Shown: positions 1 through 5,239 of the stretch, piece after piece | Numbering within the stretch: position 1 is the stretch's first letter | Layout: each line of letters opens with the position of its first letter | Source: Lachnoclostridium sp. UBA1241 | GTDB taxonomy: Bacteria > Bacillota > Clostridia > Lachnospirales > Lachnospiraceae | DNA: 8,275 nt | Direction of reading: 5' to 3' | Assembly (NCBI GenBank): GCA_002308955.1 | Contig: DBWJ01000021.1 | Span: forward strand, 26,159-34,433 | Position numbers and translations under genes: made by a program | Notes under the pieces: model-generated | The model's database searches: none | The model's input: only the letters and a program-made list of their open reading frames with translations | Told to the model about the DNA's origin: nothing

Positions 1-540
1 CTGCCAGGGGCCGTCCATCTCGTTTCCGAGATACCAGGTCTTAACGCCGTACGGCTTCTCGTGGCCATTCTTACGGCGCAGGTCGGACCAGTAGGTGCCG
101 CCCTCATGGTTCGTGTACTCGATCAGATCCATCGCGTCCTGTGTACGTCCGGTACCCATGTTGACCGTGTACAAAGGTTCGGTTCCGACCTTCTCCGCCC
201 ACTGCAGATACTCATCGTGTCCGACCTCGTTGGTGATGTACTGATACCACGCGGGATCGAGATGCACCTTACGCTCTGACTTCGGTCCGATGGAATCCTT
301 CCACTGCCATGCAGATACGAAGTTTCCGCCGGGAAGTCTCACGGCCGGAAGACCGGTTGCCTTGAGGGCGTTGATGAAGTCGGTACGGAAGCCCTGTTCA
401 TCCGCGGTCGGGTGCTTCGGGTTGTACATCGTTCCGTTTACCATTGTTCCGATCGGCTCAAGAAATGCCGAGAACAGCTGGTTCGAAATCTCGCCGATTT
501 CGAAGTTCGGATGTACGGTAATTGTTGCTTTCTTCCCCAT
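1..540 (-). CDS. GH51 alpha-L-arabinofuranosidase, partial (N-terminal 180 residues)
   Basis: This is the first 180 codons of a GH51 arabinofuranosidase, which removes arabinose side groups from arabinoxylan or arabinan oligosaccharides by a retaining mechanism. The rest lies beyond the left edge. Visible GH51 hallmarks are RLPGGNFVSAWQWKDSIGP (residues 68-86, with the substrate-binding Asn73) and WYLGNEMDGPWQ (169-180), in which Glu174 is the expected acid/base. Glu28 in FLEPIG matches the substrate-binding Glu near residue 29 of characterised enzymes, so the fragment is almost colinear with the family. The usual GHFxEHLG motif is altered to SAFLEPIG, which suggests a divergent subgroup. The nucleophile region is not in the window. 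There is no signal peptide (it starts MGKKATITVHPNFEIG), so it is probably cytoplasmic. The start is supported by GGAGG at 551-555, ten bases upstream. It lies 24 bases after the MATE stop codon and is almost certainly co-transcribed with it. Confidence 0.95.
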   Translation of the reverse strand, partial: MGKKATITVHPNFEIGEISNQLFSAFLEPIGTMVNGTMYNPKHPTADEQGFRTDFINALKATGLPAVRLPGGNFVSAWQWKDSIGPKSERKVHLDPAWYQYITNEVGHDEYLQWAEKVGTEPLYTVNMGTGRTQDAMDLIEYTNHEGGTYWSDLRRKNGHEKPYGVKTWYLGNEMDGPWQ

Positions 541-564
541 AAAATGTAAACCTCCGAATGTGTC

Positions 565-2103
565 TTATTTTGCGCCGGCAGCGGGTGCGCCGGTAGTGAT
601 CTTTTTGATCCATTTCTCGCTCTTTAAGCGGAAATAGCACCAGATGGCTTTGATGATCTGGTCGGATTTGAGACAAATGTAAATCCAGAACGGATCAAGG
701 TGCAGAACGAATCCCGCGAGGATTCCGAGCGGAAGAGCGACTGCCCAGAGGAAGATATTATCCATGAGCATCAGCATCTTCGTGTCGCCGCCTCCGCGGA
801 GCACGCCCTTGGTCATGATGCTGTTGGTTGCCTGGAAGATCAGAATGATACTGATGGCAATCATGAGCTGGTTCGCAAGGTCCTTCGTATTCGCGCTGAC
901 ATCGTAGCCGTTGATGATCGGAGTTTTGATTAAAAGGATGATCAACGCGGCAAGTAAGCCAAGCGCAAGACCGAGTCCGAAGAACAGATAGCCCTGCTGC
1001 ATCGTTTTCTTCTTATCGCCGTGACCGAGCGTCTGGCCGGTTACAATGGCGCCGGCCTGGCAGACGCCCTGAATGCCGACCGTGCTCATCTGCTGGGTGA
1101 CGGCGGTGATGGAGTTCGCGGACGTAAATTCGGAACCGAGACGCCCGATTACCATTGCAACCGAGTTGTTTCCGAGAGCCAGAATACCGTCGCTTATGAG
1201 TACCGGAATGCTGATCCGGATGTACTCCTTAAGAAGTGAGCCGGTCTTCATGAAGAAATCCTTAATCCGGAAACGGATGCGCTTGTCCATGACAAGCAGA
1301 TAGCCGACAATCATGACCGCCTCGAAAACACGCGCGATCAGCGTACCGAGGGCTGCGCCCTTTACTTCCATGCGCTCCGCGCCGAAGTGACCGAAGATAA
1401 ATGTGTAGTTTGCAATCAGGTTCACGAAAAGCGCCCCGATGGAAACGAAGAGCGGGAACAGCGCCTGTCCGACGCTTCGAAGAACAATCGTAACCGTCAG
1501 CGAAGTGCCGAGGAAGAAATAGGTGATTACCGAATAACGAAGGTAATCGGCGCCCCGGCGGACGATTTCAAGATTGTTCGCATTCTCGGCAACTACCCGC
1601 TCGAAGTCCCCGGCGGATACGGTCGTAAGGTCAACCTGCTTCTTCGCGTACATTTTCATGATGGTTTCGGGCATCACGAAGGTCGCAATCGCGAACAGCG
1701 TCGCGAGGATGAGTGTGAGGCGGAGCATCAGGCATACGGTCTGCTTCAGCGCGGTCGTCGCCTTTTCACCTTCATCGTCGCCCTTCTGCTTCATGCCCCA
1801 GTAGCGGGATACAAGTACCGAAGCGCCCATGCCGAGTCCCATGCAGAAGATATGGTAGATTCCGATAAATGTGTTGGAAAGCGATACGGCGGCGAGAGAC
1901 TGCTCACTCGCGAGCTCTGCGGCGGTCTTTCCGAGCGGTCCGAGGATAACGGAATCGTAGACATTGCCGGAGCTGCCGATGCTTCCGACCATGATCGTGT
2001 CGAGCATGTTGACGCCTACGGCAATCAAGCTCTGCAGCGCAATCGGAATGGCAAGAATCAATACTTTTTTATAGAAGTGTGCGTCTTTTTGGAATAATTT
2101 CAT
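565..2103 (-). CDS. MATE-family multidrug/solute efflux transporter
   Basis: A 512-residue polytopic membrane protein of the MATE family, which normally exports cationic drugs or other solutes by Na+ or H+ antiport. The first helix ends in LDTIMVGSIG (34-43), the family's usual VDTxMVG pattern. GMGASVLVSRYWG (91-103) ends the second helix, QVGQ-type segments recur (near 211 and 345-357), and KGVLRGGGDTK (432-442) is the typical C-terminal-half motif. About twelve hydrophobic segments can be followed. It is longer than the usual 440-460 residues. The excess lies in two polar inserts: residues about 42-70, after TM1, and about 152-183, before the helix starting at ADYLRY. The start at 2103 has only a weak AGGA upstream, but the protein begins at a normal MATE N-terminus. 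It is the first gene of the leftward unit, with GH51 next. Its cargo is unknown. The context invites a role in moving sugars or sugar-derived stress products, but that is inference. Confidence 0.93.
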   Translation of the reverse strand: MKLFQKDAHFYKKVLILAIPIALQSLIAVGVNMLDTIMVGSIGSSGNVYDSVILGPLGKTAAELASEQSLAAVSLSNTFIGIYHIFCMGLGMGASVLVSRYWGMKQKGDDEGEKATTALKQTVCLMLRLTLILATLFAIATFVMPETIMKMYAKKQVDLTTVSAGDFERVVAENANNLEIVRRGADYLRYSVITYFFLGTSLTVTIVLRSVGQALFPLFVSIGALFVNLIANYTFIFGHFGAERMEVKGAALGTLIARVFEAVMIVGYLLVMDKRIRFRIKDFFMKTGSLLKEYIRISIPVLISDGILALGNNSVAMVIGRLGSEFTSANSITAVTQQMSTVGIQGVCQAGAIVTGQTLGHGDKKKTMQQGYLFFGLGLALGLLAALIILLIKTPIINGYDVSANTKDLANQLMIAISIILIFQATNSIMTKGVLRGGGDTKMLMLMDNIFLWAVALPLGILAGFVLHLDPFWIYICLKSDQIIKAIWCYFRLKSEKWIKKITTGAPAAGAK

Positions 2104-2155
2104 CGTCGGTCGAATCCTGTCTTTTAAGTCTTCTTTTTATACAATCACAGCCTTC

Positions 2156-2184
2156 AGTATACCATTTAAAATTCCAAAAAACAA
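2156..2184 (-). promoter_or_regulatory. Sigma-A-type promoter for the MATE-GH51 unit
   Basis: On the minus strand, TTGTTT (2179-2184) and TATACT (2156-2161) are separated by exactly 17 bases. TGG precedes the -10 box, giving an extended -10 (TGnTATACT). Transcription would begin near 2149, leaving a leader of about 46 bases before the MATE start at 2103. It faces away from the GH10 promoter in the same gap. Confidence 0.75.
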
Positions 2185-2198
2185 CAGAGTTTTGTTTC

Positions 2199-2211
2199 AT
2201 TTTCCGAAAAT
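2199..2211. promoter_or_regulatory. 13-base perfect palindrome in the divergent promoter region (possible operator)
   Basis: ATTTTCCGAAAAT is a perfect inverted repeat of two 6-base arms around one central base. It sits 14 bases upstream of the MATE -35 box and 42 bases upstream of the GH10 -35 box, where one regulator could act on both transcripts. Related TTTTC/GAAAA elements occur in the other gaps. No regulator gene is present in the window, so the binding protein is unknown, and an AT-rich chance palindrome remains possible. Confidence 0.35.
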
Positions 2212-2253
2212 CCAAACGGGTAAGAAAGTGAATGAATTCGATAAGATATCCTG

Positions 2254-2282
2254 TTGCCGTAACCGCATTCTTAAGGTATACT
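2254..2282 (+). promoter_or_regulatory. Sigma-A-type promoter for the GH10-SIMPL-GH3 unit
   Basis: TTGCCG (2254-2259) and TATACT (2277-2282) lie 17 bases apart. Transcription would begin near 2289, giving a leader of about 45 bases. The ribosome binding site AAGGTG (2321-2326) is 7 bases before the ATG at 2334. The -10 box and its flanks (GGTATACTG) match those of the opposing MATE promoter. Confidence 0.7.
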
Positions 2283-2333
2283 GTCTTTATACGGCGAGCC
2301 CCGCAACGGCCGCCGGCAGAAAGGTGATTACAT

Positions 2334-4418
2334 ATGGGGACGAAAACCACATTAAAAGAAGTGTATCGCGATCTGTTTAAGATCGGAACGGCGGTGGAGA
2401 GCATTCACGACCGCTTTACGAACAACGAAATCGGAAATCCCGCCAAGGAGGAGCTGATTGTCCGGGAATTCTCGAGCATGACGTGCGCGAACGAGCTGAA
2501 ACCCGCCTACAATATGGGCTTTGCCAGCCCTGAGGCGAGAGAGGATTACCTGCCCTTCGTCATCAATCCGAACGCGAAGACGATGCTTGATTTTGCGAAG
2601 GCCCATGGGATGAAGGTCCGCGGTCATGTGATGGTATGGCACAGCCAGTGCGCGCAGGAAGCGTTCTGCAAGGGCTATAAGCCGGTGACGATTCCGACCG
2701 ATCCGGAGAAGCTGAAGGAGAACCCCCGGCTTAGGTTCTTTGAGAAGCTTAACCCGGTGTGCTTTGTTGACCGCGATACGATGCTTAAGAGACTGCAGAG
2801 CTACATTCATTCACTTGTTGAGTATATGTACCGTGAGGGCTACGCAACGACCATCTATGCATGGGATGTCGTGAATGAGGCGATTGAACTGCAGGACAAG
2901 ACCGAGACCGGCCTTCGGAACAGTTACTGGTATCAGGTAATCGGGGACGATTTCATTTACTGGGCTTTCCGTTACGCGAACGAGGCGGTAGCCGAGTACT
3001 CGAAGAAGTACGCGGCGAAGTACGGCGTGGACGCGGACGATGCAGCCGCACTTAAGGCAATTCAGCCGGTACTTTTCTATAATGATTATAACGAGTGGCA
3101 GCCCGACAAGAAGGCCGCCATCATTGCCAATCTGAAACGCGAGGGACACGGTCACGGCAGCGTGATCGGCGAGGGACTTCTCGGCGGTATCGGCATGCAG
3201 GGACACATCTCCGACAACAACGATATCGACGAGTACATCGCCGCGCTTCGGGAGTACAACGAGGTTGCTCCGGAAGTGCACGTCACCGAGCTCGACGTTA
3301 AGTGCACCTGCACGAACATCAACCGCGAGTACTTCCAGGCCGTATTCTATAAGGAATTCTTCGAAAGGCTGGTTGCCGAGCGCAGAAACGGCGTGAACCT
3401 GACGTCCGTTACCATCTGGGGTCTTACCGATGACAACTCCTGGATCCGCGGCGCCGACCCGCTTCTGTTCCGTAAGGACCTTTCTGAGAAGAAGTCCTAT
3501 GACGCGTTGATTTACGCGGTTCTCGGCGGCGACCTCGGAGAACCCGAGTACGTTGCAAGAGATATGTCGAAGAAGGTTTACGACTTCGAGACGCCTGCCG
3601 GCGAAGAGCCGAAGAAGCCGGACAGCTACGGCTTCAAGATGAAAGGCTTCGGCGAATGCATACTGACGCAGGAGAAGGTACACAGTGGTTCCGCTGCCCT
3701 TACGACTACGCCCCGTTTCGCCGACTGGATGGGAATTACCTGTGACGTCAGCGATTTCCTCGGACAGACGATTCAGATCGATGCGTGGGTATACAGTGAA
3801 GCAAAAGAGATTCGCCTCGGCGTGGATATCGAGGACGTGTTCCCGGTCATTGCCACCGTGGAGGGCGGTACGGAGTGGAAGAAGATTTCCGCTTCCTATA
3901 AGGTTCCTTCCGACAGTCACTCGATCCGGCTGTTCTTCAGCACGAAGGACGAGAATCCCGGCCATGTGAGCCCGCTGTTCCTTGATGACGTGACAATCGA
4001 ACTGATCGGTCAGGAGGAGAGCTTCGAAGAAGAGACCAACATCGCGGCCATCCGCGGCGCCGGTCACCTGCCGTTCTTATATGTGACGGATAAGGAATCC
4101 GTAGACGGCAAAGGCCACTCGCTCTGCGTAACGCGTCAGGAAAAGGATGCTACTGTGAAACTCGACGTGAGCGCCTATATCGGCTATACCGCAGACGTTA
4201 CCATGTATGTGAAGACAACCGATAAGGTAATCCGCGCCGGACTTGACGGAACAGAGCCGAAAGTGCTTACGGAAGTTAATTCTACCGGCGTAGAATGGAA
4301 CGCGCTCGAGATGCGTGTAACGATTCCCGAAGGCCTTACCTCCGCGGAACTTTTCATCGAAACCGACGGCAATGCGGATTTCTTCGTGGATGACGTTTTC
4401 GTGCGTCCCGTGAAGTAA
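2334..4418 (+). CDS. GH10 endo-1,4-beta-xylanase with two C-terminal CBM4_9-like domains, no signal peptide
   Basis: A 694-residue retaining xylanase that hydrolyses internal beta-1,4 bonds of xylan or xylo-oligosaccharides. The GH10 barrel occupies about residues 10-400. It contains GHVMVWHSQ (97-105), the acid/base motif WDVVNEA (177-183, Glu182), FYNDYNEW (248-255), GIGMQGH (285-291), the nucleophile motif VTELDVK (317-323, Glu319) and WGLTDDNSW (362-370). The stretch between HSQ and WDVVNEA is some 25 residues longer than usual and lacks the common PxWFF. Two beta-sandwich modules follow, about 414-558 (VHSGSAAL at 449-456, FLDDVTI ending the fold) and about 575-692 (FFVDDVFV), resembling the CBM4/9/22 superfamily. 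The N-terminus MGTKTTLKEVYRDLF has no hydrophobic segment, so export is not supported. Cytoplasmic GH10 enzymes are known, but the ones I recall are single-domain and about 330 residues. The start is set by AAGGTG seven bases upstream. It is the first gene of the rightward unit. Confidence 0.94.
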   Translation: MGTKTTLKEVYRDLFKIGTAVESIHDRFTNNEIGNPAKEELIVREFSSMTCANELKPAYNMGFASPEAREDYLPFVINPNAKTMLDFAKAHGMKVRGHVMVWHSQCAQEAFCKGYKPVTIPTDPEKLKENPRLRFFEKLNPVCFVDRDTMLKRLQSYIHSLVEYMYREGYATTIYAWDVVNEAIELQDKTETGLRNSYWYQVIGDDFIYWAFRYANEAVAEYSKKYAAKYGVDADDAAALKAIQPVLFYNDYNEWQPDKKAAIIANLKREGHGHGSVIGEGLLGGIGMQGHISDNNDIDEYIAALREYNEVAPEVHVTELDVKCTCTNINREYFQAVFYKEFFERLVAERRNGVNLTSVTIWGLTDDNSWIRGADPLLFRKDLSEKKSYDALIYAVLGGDLGEPEYVARDMSKKVYDFETPAGEEPKKPDSYGFKMKGFGECILTQEKVHSGSAALTTTPRFADWMGITCDVSDFLGQTIQIDAWVYSEAKEIRLGVDIEDVFPVIATVEGGTEWKKISASYKVPSDSHSIRLFFSTKDENPGHVSPLFLDDVTIELIGQEESFEEETNIAAIRGAGHLPFLYVTDKESVDGKGHSLCVTRQEKDATVKLDVSAYIGYTADVTMYVKTTDKVIRAGLDGTEPKVLTEVNSTGVEWNALEMRVTIPEGLTSAELFIETDGNADFFVDDVFVRPVK

Positions 4419-4429
4419 GATCAGCCGCC

Positions 4430-4462
4430 GAAGTGAGTTTATGCCGGTGAAGTGATAATATG
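4430..4462. repeat. Short imperfect direct repeat downstream of GH10
   Basis: GAAGTGAnnnTATG occurs at 4430-4443 and again at 4449-4462, a 19-base period, in the gap between GH10 and the SIMPL gene. It could be a small local duplication or a paired protein-binding site. I see no good promoter here: GATAAT at 4454-4459 has no -35 partner at a sensible distance. Confidence 0.4.
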
Positions 4463-4467
4463 AGGGA

Positions 4468-4492
4468 TTCGGAAACTATAGCATTTTCCGAA
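4468..4492 (+). promoter_or_regulatory. Inverted repeat / RNA hairpin just upstream of the SIMPL ribosome binding site
   Basis: TTCGGAAA (4468-4475) and TTTCCGAA (4485-4492) are perfect 8-base arms around a 9-base loop. No T-run follows, so it is not an intrinsic terminator. It ends two bases before the AAGGAG ribosome binding site (4494-4499) of the downstream gene. It could act as an mRNA stem that tunes SIMPL translation or protects processed RNA ends, or as a DNA operator, since its right arm shares TTTTCCGAA with the palindrome in the divergent promoter region. Confidence 0.5.
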
Positions 4493-4505
4493 GAAGGAGA
4501 AGAAT

Positions 4506-5171
4506 ATGCGAGAGATGCGAGTTACGGGCCGCGGACGGCTTTCGGTAAAGCCGGACCGGATCCGTCTGATTTTGAACCTGTCCGATACGAAGAAGGATTA
4601 TGAAAAGGTGCTGAAGGCTTCTGCCGAGATGGGAGCGAAGCTTAGTGAGCTGTTCGCGGGCTGCGGCTTTAAGGAGGAAGACCTGAAGACCACCAATTTC
4701 TTCGTGGATGCCCAGTACGAAGGGTATAACGATAAGGACGGCAACTGGAAGCAGAAGTTCGTCGGCTACCGGTTCGAACAGTCCTTAAAGATTGAATTTC
4801 CGATCGACAACGACCGTCTCGGAAAGATTCTTTACGCGCTTTCAAAGAGCGGCGTGAAGACGGAGTTTCGAATTCAGTATACGGTTGCCGACCAGGAGAA
4901 ATGCCGCAAGGAGCTCCTCGACGAAGCGGTTAAGGATGCGAAGGAGAAAGCAGCCGTTCTCGCGAAAGCGGGCGGCGTGAAGCTCGGTGAGATTATCCTT
5001 ATCGACTATTCCTTCGGCAAGATTGACATTTATTCCGAGCCGGTCAGCCTCCGCAGCATGAAATGCTACGGCGCGGCCGAGTGCGCGGACAATTCGTTTG
5101 CCATGAATATTACGGCGGACGACATTCAGCTGGATGACACCGTGACAATCTGCTACGAGATGGTGCAGTGA
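4506..5171 (+). CDS. SIMPL domain (DUF541, YggE-like) protein, leaderless
   Basis: A 221-residue protein with the SIMPL/DUF541 pattern from end to end. VTGRGRLSVKPDR (6-18) is the typical first strand. A helix follows with regularly placed Ala and Leu (32-50). DLKTTNFFVDAQYEGY (59-74) matches the family's DxKTxxFxVxxxY, and ITADDIQLDDTVTICYEM (202-219) is the closing strand motif. YggE-type proteins are linked to oxidative-stress defence, and a Brucella relative forms a large ring-like oligomer, but the biochemical activity is poorly known. Most Gram-negative members carry a signal peptide. This one starts MREMRVTGRG and has neither a leader nor a transmembrane segment, so it is probably cytoplasmic. 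AAGGAG (4494-4499), six bases before the ATG, supports the start. It lies 87 bases after GH10 and 68 bases before GH3 with no terminator between, which implies co-transcription. Its role in a glycosidase operon is unknown. Confidence 0.88.
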   Translation: MREMRVTGRGRLSVKPDRIRLILNLSDTKKDYEKVLKASAEMGAKLSELFAGCGFKEEDLKTTNFFVDAQYEGYNDKDGNWKQKFVGYRFEQSLKIEFPIDNDRLGKILYALSKSGVKTEFRIQYTVADQEKCRKELLDEAVKDAKEKAAVLAKAGGVKLGEIILIDYSFGKIDIYSEPVSLRSMKCYGAAECADNSFAMNITADDIQLDDTVTICYEMVQ

Positions 5172-5188
5172 CGGATGACACCGTGACA
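5132..5188. repeat. 16-base exact direct repeat straddling the SIMPL stop codon
   Basis: GGATGACACCGTGACA occurs at 5132-5147, inside the SIMPL gene where it encodes DDTVT, and again at 5173-5188, just after the stop codon. The period is 41 bases, so the copies are in different frames. Exact identity over 16 bases this close is unlikely by chance and points to a local tandem duplication whose flanks have since diverged. The second copy supplies GTGACA (5183-5188), the -35-like element of the possible GH3 promoter. Confidence 0.85.
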
Positions 5189-5212
5189 TTTTCCGGCGAA
5201 ACGTTTTAATAT
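5183..5212 (+). promoter_or_regulatory. Possible internal promoter and operator in front of GH3
   Basis: GTGACA (5183-5188) resembles a -35 box. TAATAT (5207-5212, 18-base spacing) or TTTAAT (5205-5210, 16-base spacing) could serve as the -10 box. The spacer holds TTTC-CGGC-GAAA (5190-5201) and the overlapping palindrome AAACGTTT (5199-5206), the latter with the central CG common in LacI-family operators. A regulator bound there would block the promoter. This would let GH3 be expressed apart from GH10. The -10 match is only moderate. Confidence 0.35.
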
Positions 5213-5227
5213 CAGATGACAGAAAAA

Positions 5228-5232
5228 GAGGG
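5228..5232 (+). promoter_or_regulatory. Ribosome binding site that fixes the GH3 start
   Basis: GAGGG lies seven bases before the ATG at 5240. The in-frame ATG at 5216 has no purine-rich site upstream (it is preceded by TTTTAATATC), and starting there would place this ribosome binding site inside the gene. The 5240 start is therefore preferred. Confidence 0.75.
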
Positions 5233-5239
5233 TAAGACA

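Noticed and set aside
1387..2097. Plus-strand open frame of 236 codons opposite the MATE gene
   Set aside because: It is antisense to clear MATE motifs. The translation is a low-complexity, charged shadow with no membrane or domain features.
2292..2315. Possible GC-rich hairpin CGGCG/CGCCG in the GH10 leader
   Set aside because: Only a five-base stem with a 14-base loop, which is easily expected by chance in this GC-rich leader.
2192..2380. Small plus-strand open frame across the divergent region
   Set aside because: It overlaps the promoter and the first codons of GH10 in another frame and has no ribosome binding site. The GH10 start is better supported.
2811..4067. Long minus-strand open frame of 418 codons opposite GH10
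   Set aside because: GH10 on the plus strand has full-length family motifs. The antisense frame shows no recognisable domain, has no ribosome binding site and reads as a codon-bias shadow of GC-rich coding sequence.
5216..5239. Upstream start for GH3 adding eight residues
   Set aside because: No ribosome binding site precedes 5216, while GAGGG is well placed for 5240.
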